NCBI GenBank assembly: GCA_050084985.1 | Contig: JBITNC010000001.1 | Location: 71,796,001-71,860,000 of the forward strand | Direction of reading: 5' to 3' | From: Nageia nagi | Taxonomy: Eukaryota > Pinophyta | DNA length: 64,000 bases | In this document: positions 1 to 11,744 of the stretch, one piece after another | Layout: the number at the start of each line of letters is the position of its first letter | Numbering within the stretch: position 1 is the stretch's first letter | Notes under the pieces: model-generated | The model's database searches: none | Seen by the model: the letters and a program-made list of their open reading frames with translations, nothing else | Told to the model about the DNA's origin: nothing | Translations under genes and position numbers: made by a program

Positions 1-61
1 GACGTACAATAATTTCCATACATATGAAAACCATAGGACAAACACATCTCTATCGTCAAAT

Positions 62-275
62 AGGAAATGTTGGTGGTAGGTGGAGTAGGTCAAAGTAGAC
101 ACCATCCATAAATGTTGGGTATTGAATGGAGGATATGGACTCCAAGTGAATAAGAAGAAATCTCTACCGTCCGTTCCTCAATCTATCGGCCCAAGTGCTG
201 ACGTGTTGAACAAGGACGAAATCCGATTTAGAGATGGGTAAATAAATGATTAAAATACATTTGCATAAAGTCAAG
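62..275. repeat. Direct repeat R1, copy 1 (partner at 2,153-2,480)
   Basis: This stretch and 2,153-2,480 share several blocks in the same order and orientation. They include GGAGTAGGTCAAAGTAGACAC, TTGAATGGAGGATATGGACTCCA, GAAATCT.TACCGTCC and the downstream AATACATTTGCATAA. The copies lie about 2.1 kb apart and contain no convincing reading frame. They could be flanks of a duplicated locus or ends of a degraded element. I see no terminal TG/CA structure that would decide. Confidence 0.7.
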
Positions 276-1500
276 TTTCGCCGCGTAGGAATTTTTCTGA
301 ACTTACTTGTTCGCCGCGTAACAATTTTTCTTGCCTCACCTTTTCTTCCAAAAAGTAGGGTTTGTGTGTTTAGGTAATTTGTCTCTATTTTTTTATGCAT
401 GGTTTCGTGACTTTCGTCACTGTGATTTGGTAAGTAGTTAGCAAGAAAGAATATTTGAGATTTAGATTCAAATATTACAATGAAAATTATTTATTTTATC
501 ATACAAATTACATAGTTTGTATTTAATGTGTGATTTTTTTCAATTTTAAATTTTTTAAAAATACATTTTTTTTTTGAGGAAGAGATTTTGATTTTTAAAG
601 AATCTTTTAATCAATCAATTAACTATTAAGTACAAAAAATTCTTCTTTAAAATAGAGGTGTTTTTCTTCCTACCTCTAAAAAATTATACTAAGAGAGAAT
701 CTATTTCATACTTAGATAGATTCGTATTCTACCGACTCTTCATTTAACCAAAATAGTACTAATATTAACAACATATGGACTATTTAGATTCCCTTTAATA
801 CCTTGTTTGTTCCTGAGCATTCTTCAACATTTGAGTTGTTAGTTTCCCATTTGGATGACAAATATTAGTATTCTCGTACTCAAATTAGAATCAAGTTTGG
901 GATATATTGATGTTTGTTCTTATGGTTTGAGCTATGTAGGATTATTTATATGTCATTTAGGTTTTATAAGAATTGGTTCAATAGGTTCACCCACTCCTCT
1001 AGCTTTGGTTATGCTCGATTCCTTTGGTTTTAGACATTCAACCTCCTTTGAGTTTGTGTCTTCAACCTTTGATTCCTTTTTTTTCGTGGTTGATTCTTCA
1101 TCAAGAACATTTCTTTAGATGATTTATCGTTGCTTGCAGGTCTTCTTATGACTAGGTGTCTTCTCCCTTTTGTACTTACTCACCCTCCTCCATCTTTGCT
1201 TTTCCCTTATCAACTTGTAAAGTAAGTTCTACCTTATTTGCTTCATAAATATTAAAATACATATTTTAAAGAAAATTATGATATTTTAAAATATTTATTT
1301 TAAATAAATATTTATTTAAATTATTAACATTGAGAGGCATTCCTATAGCTTCAACACGAGGTGAAGTATAGAACTAAGATATCGCATGTAAGTCTGTCAC
1401 TTAAACATCAACTTCAATATTTAAAAAAAATGAGTCAACTTTAATATTAAAAAAAAATAGTTGATTTCAAAGATATAATTTAGAACTATATAAAAAACCT
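276..1500. other. A+T-rich stretch without recognisable genes
   Basis: Only short chance reading frames occur here, and none shows a protein motif I recognise. Next to repeat R1 (275-340) a GC-rich motif TCGCCGCGTA followed by AATTTTTCT occurs twice, about 40 bp apart. Nothing else is supportable. Confidence 0.5.
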
Positions 1501-1534
1501 ATTAAATATAATAAAAAACATTTCCAAGACCGCG

Positions 1535-1765
1535 TACATATGTGCAGGTGTTTAATTATTTGTTTGAACAGCCAACCAGAACTTCCAGCAGCCAACTTTC
1601 TCAAAACGGATTTGTGTGCCAGTTGACGTAGAAAAAAAGCAAAAGTTCCACATCTTGAGAAGGAATGCCATTTCCAAGGAAGAAAAGCCATATTCATAAG
1701 ATAATAACACGTCATTGCCAAGATCACAAGTTTCTTTTGAATGCTACCAAGCTGACTCTGCAATT
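1535..1765. repeat. Dispersed repeat R2, copy 1 (partner at 59,125-59,425)
   Basis: Collinear similarity to 59,125-59,425 is visible over the whole length. Shared blocks include GTTTAATTATTTGTTTGAAC followed by AGCCAACCA, AAAAGTT..ACATCTTGA, GAAGAAAAGCCA and GTCATTGCCAAGATCACA. The partner carries extra bases in the middle. A 105-codon frame on the minus strand covers this copy, but the partner does not conserve it, so it is unlikely to be a gene. The class of repeat is unknown. Confidence 0.65.
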
Positions 1766-2152
1766 GCTTATTCGAAACAACCATTATTTAAATTAGAGAA
1801 CCAAAATCAACCAATCCTATATTTTAAAGTATGAAACAAACAGATAAAAACAAGAGAAAAGAATAAGCATTGCGGAACCATCAACGTGTACAACTCTATT
1901 TAATAAAAAATATTGACTCTCTTTTAATGAAAAGAATTGTTGGTAAACGAGGCGTATTTCCATAGATATAAACACCATGGACAAAGACAAGTCTAATATT
2001 TAAAAACATACCTAATGTATTTTTTGGCATAATAAATAAATCATCTATATGAAGGCGACTCCTCCAACTAACTGACTTCGTAAACTCCCTCGACTATATT
2101 ATTATAAGGCTGCAATTTGTTGTGGTAAGTTCAAAAAAAAAAATATAAAGCT

Positions 2153-2480
2153 GACATTGGTCGGTAGATGGAGTAGGTCAAAGTAGACACTCTCATAAAT
2201 TGAGACACCATCTACTCATGTTGGATGTTGAATGGAGGATATGGACTCCACGTCTATAAGATGAAATCTTTACCGTCCATTACCCAGCCTTTCGGTCCAA
2301 GTCCTAGTCCAATTTGGGGCCGCCAAATAAATTATTAGAATACATTTGCCTTTATTATAGGATAGGCTGCCACATAGGCGAAAAGTGCTTTTGGAGCCCT
2401 CAAACAAACGTAATTTTGTTGATGATATATTATATATATATATGAATAAATTATTAGCATACATTTGCATAACGTGGCAT
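2153..2480. repeat. Direct repeat R1, copy 2
   Basis: This is the partner of 62-275 in the same orientation. It differs by small insertions, for example the extra TCTCATAAATTGAGACACC near 2,190. It continues into the local tandem duplication at 2,325-2,540. Confidence 0.7.
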
Positions 2481-2540
2481 GCCTTTATTGTAGGATAAGC
2501 TGCCACATCCGCGAAAAGTGCTTTGGAGCTCGCGTTGTTT
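2325..2540. repeat. Local tandem duplication, unit about 118 bp
   Basis: ATAAATTATTAG.ATACATTTGC, TTTATT.TAGGATA.GCTGCCACAT and GCGAAAAGTGCTTT each occur twice, about 118 bp apart. The first unit starts near 2,325 and the second near 2,443. A third, partial relative of the first block lies at about 240-268 inside repeat R1 copy 1. Confidence 0.75.
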
Positions 2541-2559
2541 AACTCGAGACTAATGGTTC

Positions 2560-5500
2560 CCTACAACTTGATATATATAGTCCTTGTTTTTATTTTTGGG
2601 TATATTTGTCAAAATAATTTTTTTTCATAAATATTTTTTTTGATGCGAATATGCAAAAATAAAATTTCTATGTAAATATGAAAAAAATCAAAGTTTCAAA
2701 ATATATTTGTAAATAGTTTTTGAAAATGATGTTTTAGAAATTTGAACTTAAGTTGTTTGGTTTGGATTCCACTATCTTAATCAATATTGAATTCATCACC
2801 ATCCATTCTAGTTTTTAGATTTAACTTCAACTATGACATATTCACCAAGTTTTTGTGACACATTAACATCACAATTTACTTGAAATACTAAGAAAATATA
2901 TCTATTGAAAAAAGCATGTTAGATTATCAAACATTATCAAGTTGTTAGGAAAGGATTAATCCCTTGGTTTAACACACACCCACCCCCCTGCCACCCCCCC
3001 ACACACTCTCTCTCTTTTTCTCTCTCTCTCTCTCTTTATATATATGTATGAGTTTTAAAATTTTTAAGAGTAAATATTTTTATTTTTAATAGACTATAAT
3101 TCTAATTTTTAAGGTATTTTAAAATTTCAATAGTTTAATTTATGTATAGAAAGTAGATTGATAAAACAGGTAATTTTTTTAGACTTTAAATTGTTTAGAT
3201 TATTTATTTATGGTGTGCACTTATTTTAATTAATTCTAATAATTAATTATTTGATTTTTTTATCAAATCATGTTTTCTCAGATGGAACGAAGGAGCTAGG
3301 TGGAGAATACGAGAAAGCGTAAGGTGAAATGCAGGTGGTGATTGCTTGAAGATTGAGTCTGAGGATGAGCCAGATCTAGATTTGGTGGCGGATAGTCCTG
3401 ATCTTGTTGTTGGGCTAAGTAATAGTTAATGGTGAAGATTCTTGGCTAACCATGGAAGGGGGTAATCTAAAGAGCTCATACGTGGAAACAAATGTAGCAT
3501 AGGAGTGTTATAGTCTCATTTAACGAGTTTGGCTATGAGGGGAGATATTTCTTAACCTAAGTTTATTTGTAGGATCGATGTATTCGTAATTCAGATACGA
3601 AAGAGGTGATGAAAAGGGAAGTTGCTTATGTGTTATAAGCATGGTATTATGCATACTTTGTTGTGCAAATAATTGATGTGATGGTGATTGGCGAGGTTGG
3701 AGATGAATGAAGCTCCAAACTTCATAATGACTCATTACTGGTCTTAGATAAACTAGTGTTTGGAGATGCATGGTCATTTAGTTTAGTTATTGTATCCAAT
3801 GAAGGTAAAGGAGGTGTTTTTTTCCCTTTCTATTGAGCCCCAAAAAGAGGGCCATGTTACTAAGATTATTGATATCTTTTGGGCTTTAATAATTACTCAA
3901 GGTAATAATAGCTACAATGTTCATGGTTTATACTGAGAGATCTAAGATGATGTTATAGGAGGATCTAGATATGATGGGAGAGGAAAATAGGAAGGGTGAT
4001 TGTGAGCTTATCATGGTTTGCGAATACTAGGTCCTCCTTTTGGTATCTTATGATAGGAAGTTCTGCAAGTTTACAATGGTTGTTAAGGAGGAAGAGATAC
4101 AAAATGAGGGATTCCACGATTTGGAAGAGAAAGTATTATATGTATGGTTTGAGTTAGAAGATGAAAGCATATGGCGGGTTTCAATTCGACTAAATTACAA
4201 GAATTTAAAATTTTACTTATTTTATAAGTTTAAATCATAATTATTGTCCATTCTTGGAGTACTCTTAGAATCTATTTGAAGTGGTTAAAGTAAAATTGCA
4301 TTAAATACGTTGTCATTTTTCTCTCAAGTACTAGTAAGGGCATAATAATTACTTACATGTTTAAATGGAGAAAATCATTGTGAAGTAGAAAATTTTTAAG
4401 GCATTTTTTTAGTAAATATTTTTTAATACCTAGAATTAAATTATTTAAGAATTTTTAGTGCTTATTTTCTGGTAATTTTTTCAACTTGGCATTAATATTT
4501 TCTAGTATCTTTTGCAATTAAAGACACTAGGGCAAATTCTCAGCATTTCTACTTTTGTTAATTGAAATTATTTTCTAAGGAAAACTAATAATGCAATTTT
4601 GTTGCTAATACTATTTTTCTCTTAAAGGATCATTTTTTTATGTAAAAAAGAGGGAAATTTTATAAATTTTTTACTTAATTTTTTGGATCCTTATTGCATT
4701 ACTTTGATTTTTTAAGTGTTGATTCCTTATGCAATACTTAAAAATTTTTAGATTTTTTGATACAATGTTATGAATGGACTTATGCAATTTTTTAATTCGT
4801 TTATGCAAAGATAATGAATGGACTTGTACAAATATACCTTGAATTTTAGATTTTTTATACCCATTGGACTCTTAGATTCCAAGTAATTAATGGATGATTT
4901 TTTTTATGCTCTTTACTTCATGTTTTGCACTTTGATTTATTTACTTATGCAAACAAAAATGCAAACATTGAAATGAGAAACCCCCTAAAATGAACACATT
5001 TGCACATACATTTTGCAACATGACTTGTTTGGGAAGCCATGAGGTGAGGATAGGTGGACTAGAGCCTTTGAATCTGATGATCCAAATGGTAAAAAGTCCG
5101 TACTTCTCAATTGCCCCTATGTCCATTATTGGTCTGGACATAACTTCAATAGGTGGATAGGCATGTGTGTAGTGATACCACATGTTTGCATGTCCATTCA
5201 AGATTATCTTGATAACCTAAGAGACAACTTGAAACCTAATCAATATTAATAATTTGGCTAATCCAATAAACATTATAACCTTAGAAAATAGTAGGTACTT
5301 CTCCTTGTGAGAGTATAATACTAACCAACATGAACTAGTTGAGGATTGATAGTACTTGAACTCCTCTTATGTAGGCATCTAGGTAAAGGCCTAATTTTAG
5401 ATAAGAAAATAAGCCTCAATAATATCATTCTACATCTATGATTCTTGGTGATGAAAAAAGTATTTGGGTACATGGGTTATTATTTGAGTTGTAAAATATT

Positions 5501-5620
5501 TGTACTTGTGAATCAAATCAAGCATGTATCTAGTGTTAAATTTAATATGTATTATTAAAACTTAACATATAATATTGTTTATTGAACCACATGCTTATTA
5601 CTTTTTCACATCCTTGTGTA
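2560..5620. other. Gene-poor spacer with a CT/TA microsatellite
   Basis: A cytosine-rich tract passes into (CT)n and then (TA)n at about 2,976-3,045. From about 3,290 to 4,240 base composition is less A+T-rich, and a 66-codon frame begins at 4,040, but neither resembles a known domain. The segment directly before the copia gag frame holds no primer-binding site or LTR end that I can recognise. Confidence 0.5.
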
Positions 5621-5624
5621 GTAA

Positions 5625-6660
5625 ATGGGAGACTCCTTTTTACCCAAACACATTCTTGATGGTTCAAACTTTTTGATTTGGAAACTACGAATGAGAGTTG
5701 AATTGCAGGCAAGGAAACATTGGAAAATAGTGAATAAGAACCTTGTACCTCCTATAGATGATAAGGTACTAAAGGCTTACAACATGAATAATGAGTTGGC
5801 AACCTCCATGATCTTTCATGTAGTGTCATATGATGTGCTCCTGATGATTTCCTCTTCAACCTTGGTAAAAGAAGCTTAGGATAAGCTTAAGCAAATATAC
5901 CTTGGTTCAAAGTTTTAAAGGAGGTTTACTATCCTCCAAAAGTTGCTTCAATCTCATCAAGGGGAAGATGAAAATGTGGCTATCTACTTGAACAAAATCA
6001 TTGACCTAAGAATCAAATTTGTTGCTTATGGGTGTAATTAGATCAATGATGAATTCATGATCTTCATCATTCTTTAAAGCCTTTCTTCAAAGTTTGGTAA
6101 CTTTGTGATAGTTATGGAAATAAGGCTTGATGATGAAGAAGAAGTCTTCTCCTTTGAGAACCTTTTTAGGCTCCTTTTGAAGCATGAGGAAACCCTTAAC
6201 AAAAACGTGTTAATTTTATCTCTTACGGATAATAATGTTACTCTTGAAGCAATCAAAACTCCTTTCAAGAAGAAGTTCAACCATGAAAAAAAATCTAATC
6301 CTTTTTCCTCCAAAAGGTTTGAGAAAAGAGGTAATGGCACCAATATCAATAGAAATAATGGCAACAATAGCAAAAGAAATAACTATAATAACAACCACTT
6401 CAAGCAAAGAGATGGAAAAGGCAAAGCAAATAATTCACATCCTAAAAAAAAGTTTGATTGTAATTGTAACTATTGTGTCATCCAAGGTCACAAAGAAGTT
6501 GATTGCTACAAAAAGAAAAGAGAGAAAAAGAATAAAAAAAATGAAAAATGTAAAGAACTTCAAAGGAAAGAAGAATATTCAAGTTGGTTTTTACTATGGT
6601 GCTCTAATCCATGTCTTGCTCTTTTTAATCTAATTGGATTGTTGACTCTGGTTGTACTAA
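5625..6660 (+). pseudogene. copia gag (nucleocapsid) remnant
   Basis: This would encode the capsid/nucleocapsid protein that packages element RNA. The frame opens with MGDSFLPKHILDGSNFLIWK, the usual start of plant copia gag (UBN2/retrotran_gag_2 type). It is broken at 5,877 by a stop where an EAWDKLK-like sequence is expected, and again near 5,920 and 6,042. A long frame from 6,105 carries a Lys/Asn-rich tail and a perfect CCHC zinc knuckle CNYCVIQGHKEVDC at 6,465-6,506. A frameshift follows, because the protease motif lies in another frame. The start was taken at the first Met, since the sequence downstream matches the family start. Confidence 0.88.
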
Positions 6661-6900
6661 TCACCTATACTTTGAAAAGGATATGTTTGAGAACTTTCAT
6701 AAGTAAAAAAGAATACAATTGTGATAGGTGATAACTCTACCCTTGTAGTCCAAGGAATTAAGAGTTTGTTGATTCATGAGAAAGTTCTTGATAATGTGCT
6801 TTATGTTCCTAAGCTTAGGATGAACCTTCTCTCCATGATCTAAGTTGCTAAAAAAGGGTACTCTTTTGAGTTCAACTCTCAATCCTAGTGCATTAAGAAA
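6632..6900 (+). pseudogene. copia aspartic protease remnant
   Basis: In a frame shifted from gag, WIVDSGCTNHLYFEKDMF begins at 6,635. DSGCTNH is the copia retropepsin active site, so the catalytic Asp is still encoded. Downstream, a sequence like LLIHEKVLDNVLYVPKLRMN matches the usual C-terminal part. A stop (TAA) interrupts it at about 6,841. The domain cleaves the Gag-Pol polyprotein in the family, but it cannot be expressed as one protein here. Confidence 0.85.
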
Positions 6901-6927
6901 AGATTTACCAGTGTAGTTAAAGGATCA

Positions 6928-7840
6928 ATGAAAAATGATCTCTACATTATGGATCAAGTTCCAAAAAAGATGTGTCTTGCTACAAATGTGTGTTCTAGAG
7001 GTAATATTTGGAACCAACATTTAGGACACCTTAACCACAAGAGTATTCAAGTCATGAAAGACCAAGAACTTATGGAAGGTTTTCCTTTAATTTTTCCTTC
7101 AATTGGTCTATGCAAGAAGTGCATTCTTGGCAAGATGCATAGATAAAAGTTTGAAAAAGATAAGGTAACTAGAGCATCTCAACCTCTTCAACTTGTGCAT
7201 TTAGATTTAATAGGTCTATTTTAGACTAAGTCACTTGGAGGAGCATCTTACATCTTGACCTTCATTGATGACTTTAGGAGAATGACCTTTAGGTATCTAC
7301 TTGAGCATAAGGATTTTTAAGGTTTTTAAGGTTTTTAAGGCCTTTGTTGGAATCAAACTAATCTTAAAATCAAGATGTTGAGATTAGATAATGGGAAAAA
7401 AATACAATAATAATGAGTTCAATGACTATTATGCTAAGTATGGAATCAAGAGGCAATTTATAATTTCTTACACCTCAGCAGAATGGTGTTGCCAAAAAGA
7501 AAAATAGGATAATTATGGAGATGGCTAGATGCATGTTGGGTAATCTTCCTAGTTTTGTTGTGAGGTGAAGCTATGAGCATTGCTTTTTACACCTTGAATA
7601 GGTGTCCCACAAAAGCCATTCAGGAAAAAACTCACTTTGAGGCATGGTTAGGAAAAAAACCTAACATTTTACACCTTAAGGTGTTTGGTTGTGAAGCATT
7701 CTCCTACATTATTTCTGAGAAAAGGAATAATTTAGACAAAAGGCTAAAAAATGCATCTTTATGGGTTATGACAATCATCATAGAGGCTATAAGCTCTACT
7801 CTTAATCCTACAAAGCTATGTTTGTTTCAAGGGATGTAAA
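6928..7840 (+). pseudogene. copia integrase remnant
   Basis: The GAG-pre-integrase HHCC zinc-binding part is visible as WNQHLGHLNHKSIQ and LCKKCILGKMHR (about 7,010-7,145). The catalytic core follows. LVHLDLIG carries the first Asp, RLDNGKK the second, and NGVAKKKNR stands where the family has NGVAERKNR, so the catalytic Glu is replaced by Lys. The segment PNILHLKVFGCEAFSYI from 7,573 on is the normal C-terminal region. Stops at 7,144 and near 7,222 and 7,317, plus a 9-bp tandem repeat (GGTTTTTAA, about 7,318-7,340), break the frame. Confidence 0.88.
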
Positions 7841-8039
7841 GTTAAATGAACTTCTTAAAGAATCTACTTCTAATGAAGATGTTGATGATCCAGAGGACTC
7901 TTCAATTACATCTACCTGGTTAGATTTTGATCTAGATAAGTCACCTTAGTAATAAAGTTCTCCAACATAAAGGGTAACAAGAAGCATGACCTTGAACAAA
8001 TCCTTATTTGCCAAGATTGACAACAAGCATGAGCCTTGA

Positions 8040-8745
8040 ACCTTCAAAGAAGCTTCTAAGCATGAGTGCTAGATAGAAGCTATGAAAGTGGAGTATGAGG
8101 TTCTTATAAAAAATAAAACTTAGGATTTGGTTCCTTATCCCAATGAGAAGAATGTGATTGGCAATAAGTGGATCATCAAGATCAAGTTCAATTCTATTGG
8201 AGATATTGAGAAATACAAGGCAAGGTTAGTAGCCAAAGGTTTTACTATGAAATACAATGTAGAAATGAGTAAACCTTTGCTCTCATAGCAAAGATGCCTA
8301 CTATAAGAATGATCCTTGCTCTTTATGTAGCTTAAGGATGGAAAGTTTTTCAGCTTGACATAAAGAGTGCATTTCTCAATGGTGACTTAGATGTGGAAAT
8401 ACTTTATGAGTCAACCCAAAAGAGTTCATTATAGAAGGCAAAGAGTCCTTTGGTGCAAGCTAAAGAAGTCATTATATAGATTTAAGCAAGAACCTAGAGC
8501 CTGGTACATGAATATTTTAAGGTATTTTACAGACATTGGTTTCTCCAAGTGTTTTTTTTACTCTGATCTATATGTGCTCAATCAGGGAAAAGATGTGGTC
8601 TTGATTCTTTTTTATGTGGATGATCTTTTGATAATTGGAAATAATGAAGAAATCATTCAAGAGTGCATATCTAAAATTAAAGCAATGTTTGAAATGATTG
8701 ATCTTTGTCTCTTACACTACTACCTTGGAATGCAAGTATACTAAT
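8040..8745 (+). pseudogene. copia reverse transcriptase remnant
   Basis: RT copies element RNA into cDNA. IGNKWIIKIKFN and YKARLVAKGFT (about 8,155-8,245) mark the N-terminal fingers. After a frameshift near 8,270, LKKSLYRFKQEPRAWY stands for the family's LKQ.LYGLKQAPRAWY. The catalytic YVDDLLI is intact at 8,613-8,633. The intact-looking stretch from 8,391 to 8,744 ends at YLGMQVY plus a stop, where the family reads YLGIEV. Several in-frame stops lie before 8,391. Confidence 0.9.
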
Positions 8746-9585
8746 ATAAGGATTATACGTATCTTAGTTAATCTAAGTATATATCAAACATCTTGTAGAA
8801 GTTTGGAATGGAAGAGTGTAGATATGATGTGATCCCAGTCTCTCTTAGAATCATTATTTCTCTAAGATCCAATTCTTAGTTAGTTGATGCTACAACTTAC
8901 AACCAATTAATTTGTAGTTTTTTGTATTTGACTATATCTAGGCTAGATATTGCCTTTGTAGTGAATCTGATGGCATGATTCATGTAGAAACCATATGTTG
9001 AGCATCTCAATGCTGTTAAGCAAAATTTAAGGTATTTTTCAAGGATTAAGGATTTTTCTCTCAAATATTTTAAGTTTCCCTCATTTGTTCTCTTTGGATT
9101 CTTAGATTCTGACTATGGAAGAGATAGAGATGATAGGAAATCAACCTATATGTATGTGTTTAGCATTGGTTTAGGTGCTATGTCTTGGGTTTCTAAGAAG
9201 CATCCTACTATTTCTCTTTCCACCATAAAATTTGAATACTATGCCATGTCTATTGCAACCTAGGAACCCATTTGCTAAGGCATCTTCTGAAAAACATGGG
9301 TAGGAGTAAGGTGGCTCATCTTTGATTTCTTCCAATAATTAGTCGACTATTTTTTTGGCTAGGAATCTTATGTTCCATTAGAGAATAAAACATATGGAAA
9401 TCCATGCCCATTTTATTAGAGAGAAGGTTCTTGATGGCATCATACATGTGTAGTATTATCCATCCACCTTGAACTTCGCTAATTTGTTCACCAAGCCCCT
9501 CCTAGAAGCTCAGTTCTATAAGCTTAGGGATACTATCAGGTTGATGAAGTTTCCCTCAAGGGGAGTGAAGTTTGAATTCTTATGT
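8745..9585 (+). pseudogene. copia RNase H and polyprotein C-terminus remnant
   Basis: GFLDSDYGRDRDDRKSTY and MSWVSKKHPTISLSTIKFEY (about 9,098-9,240) are the copia RNase H signatures. The family's STTEAEY has become STIKFEY. The tail (YPSTLNFANLFTKPLLEAQF, then GVKFEFLC and a stop near 9,583) is the usual end of the polyprotein. The reading is broken by stops near 9,262 and in the segment that follows. Confidence 0.85.
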
Positions 9586-10277
9586 TGAATTCATATTTGT
9601 GATGACAACTTCACCCTAGGAGGATTTTATGCTATATAGTGTTGATTTTGTTGTACATCTTTATGATAAGTTCACTCTACATAAGGAACTTGTTGTACAA
9701 AATTTTAAAGCAAAAATATTGGTCAATCTAGCACTGTTTAGTTATTGTGTGTGAGGAACTCTTATGTGTCTTTTGGCACTATTCAATTATCCATACATGA
9801 GGAACTCATATGTGCATGCTCTATTTTGTAATGATAATCAACACATGTTTTATATAAAACAGGTGACTATGAGTTTTAGCTTGGCATCTTTGTGATGACT
9901 TATAGTGCACCACTTATTAGTTTATGATGGCATTTGTATGATTCATCTATACTTATTGATATGAATATGTTGCATCTAATTGATCTTGTTATTTGAGTTG
10001 CTTATGACCTATAGGTTCCTTTGAGATTACAAGTTACTTACTTTAGGTATGCAAGCTCTTGGAGACTTTTCATGACTTCCAATTGGATGACTACTTCATG
10101 TACATTGAAACTAGTTGTGGTTAATGATTGTATTTGGTGAAGTAGTGAGTCTCAAACTAAATCTTTATTACTTTATAAATATGTAAAATTTTTTCATTTC
10201 CATTGTATTTGTTTGGAGGAGAACTCTCTTACTTTCTCTCTTTCTTCTCTTTTTTTGCTCTATCCCAATATTGCATT
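9586..10277 (+). other. 3' non-coding spacer of the copia element
   Basis: About 690 bp separate the polyprotein stop from the polypurine tract. It is T-rich with no open frame, and ends in a pyrimidine-rich stretch (10,222-10,265) just before the tract. Confidence 0.7.
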
Positions 10278-10286
10278 AAGGGGGAG
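10278..10286 (+). promoter_or_regulatory. Polypurine tract (plus-strand primer) of the copia element
   Basis: AAGGGGGAG lies directly before TGTTGGAATA, the usual purine-tract/LTR junction in plant copia elements. It primes plus-strand DNA synthesis in this class. Confidence 0.85.
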
Positions 10287-10787
10287 TGTTGGAATATATA
10301 ATGCATTATTGTAAAGGTTATGTAATAATATTCTATGTAAGTTCACTAATAATTAAGGGTATCATTTGATACCTTAAGTATTTAAGTGAATATGATAATG
10401 TAACTTGTCCTACACTCCATGTCATGAGCATGCCCCTTGGGTAAAAGGATGTGCATGTCATGCTTTTGTACATTGGGTAAAAGGGTGATCCAAAGAGAGA
10501 TTTTGGTCTATAAATAGAAGGCTCCCTCTTTGAATCATACACCAATATGTGAAGTAAGGTTATGCTATAGGATAGTGCTTAGGAGAAAAGATTAGGAGGA
10601 TTGTAAGAGTTCATATTGTGAATGAAGTGAGATCTAGTTATTGGATGTACTCCTAGTTGGAGGAACCACTTACATCTTATGTTGTGTTGTGAGATTGCTT
10701 TGTGAGTTTTTTAGATGTGTATTATGAGCTTTCATGTGATCTTAGGAGTGTAGAGTTGTTCTTGTTATAGTTCACTTCTCTCATACA
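10287..10787 (+). repeat. 3' LTR of the copia element
   Basis: The LTR begins TGTTGGAATATATAATGC right after the polypurine tract. A TATA box, CTATAAATAG, lies at about 10,510-10,519, at a depth that suits an LTR promoter, with a GTAAAAGG motif repeated twice just before it. The 3' end at CTCATACA is the best TG...CA fit, but it is unconfirmed without the partner LTR. Confidence 0.75.
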
Positions 10788-11740
10788 TTTTTCCCCTTTT
10801 TGATTTATATTTTGTCTAAGTTAAATGCAATCCAAAAATTTTATTTTATGTGTTATGAGATGAATGTGATGTGATGGCTAACTACCCCAAGTGATATATG
10901 TGATCCCCCTCAAATGTATTTATGATAAGGAAAATAATACAATAATGCATTTGACAACAAAATACTAGGAAAAGGAGAGGAAAAGATAAAAGGGATAAAA
11001 TGTGAGTGCATTTTAGAAATGCTACAATATTTGAGAAACAAATCCATGTTCTAGGAATGCCTCCATGTTTTGTAAATGTTAGTGCATTTTTAGAGTAATC
11101 ATAAAATGTGGATACCTTTCTTACCATGTAGGCCATAAAAGTAAAGGAACTAGGCTAGCTTATCTCATTTGCATCTATTCATTTTTTTTTGATGAGGCTT
11201 TAACTTGCCACATCCTCTCCTACTTAGATGAGATCAATGATATGGCATAGCTACCCTATCAATATAATAGACCATAGGCCCTCCAAGTTGGTGCTAAACC
11301 CTAATCTTGTAATTTAATTAAGTAATTAACTTAATTTAATCATATATATGGACTTGGGTAGGAAATTAGACATGAGAAGGGCAAACCAAAAGAAGAATGA
11401 CTAAAATGAACTTGGAAAAGGGGTAAAACACTAGATTAGACATAGATGAGTAGATAGGACATATAAAATGAGAATTTAGGCTAGATTAGAACCCCAAAAG
11501 ATAAAAAACTAGAAACCTAGGAGGTCCCCACATTATTGAGGAGGAAACACTAGGGATCCTCGCATTTGTGACCTTGAAATCTTGGGGGATCATGCATTTC
11601 TCCTAGGTTAGCAAGAAAAATGCATTGACCCTAGGCATTTATGATAAAGGTTGATTTTTTATGATTTTTGATAGGTTAGTGAGCAGGTCAACATGAGACA
11701 CTACTTCAAATCAATCTGGGGCCTTCTATAATGAACTATA
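10788..11740. other. Spacer without recognisable features
   Basis: No reading frame or motif is recognisable here. The minus-strand frame of 84 codons at 10,882-11,136 matches nothing I know. The part nearest 11,740 may be the decayed upstream portion of the plant-mobile-domain relic. Confidence 0.45.
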
Positions 11741-11744
11741 GATG

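Larger units (their letters stand above)
5625..10787 (+). mobile_element. Degenerate Ty1/copia LTR retrotransposon, 5' truncated
   Basis: Coding remnants follow the copia order gag, zinc knuckle, protease, integrase, RT and RNase H. A non-coding spacer, the polypurine tract AAGGGGGAG (10,278-10,286) and an LTR starting TGTTGGAATA at 10,287 come next. The outer LTR end is set at CTCATACA (10,787) only because it gives a TG...CA unit of about 500 bp, so it is tentative. No matching 5' LTR or tRNA-Met primer site is visible upstream of 5,625, so the element is 5'-truncated or that end is unrecognisable. Stops and frameshifts are spread through the whole coding region. Confidence 0.9.

Noticed and set aside
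1467-1784. 105-codon minus-strand frame as a possible small gene
   Set aside because: It overlaps dispersed repeat R2, and the second copy at 59,125 does not keep the frame.
4800-5600. Search for the 5' LTR and tRNA-Met primer site of the copia element
   Set aside because: No segment resembles 10,287-10,787, and no TGGTATCAGAGC-like site lies ahead of gag. The element is annotated as 5'-incomplete.
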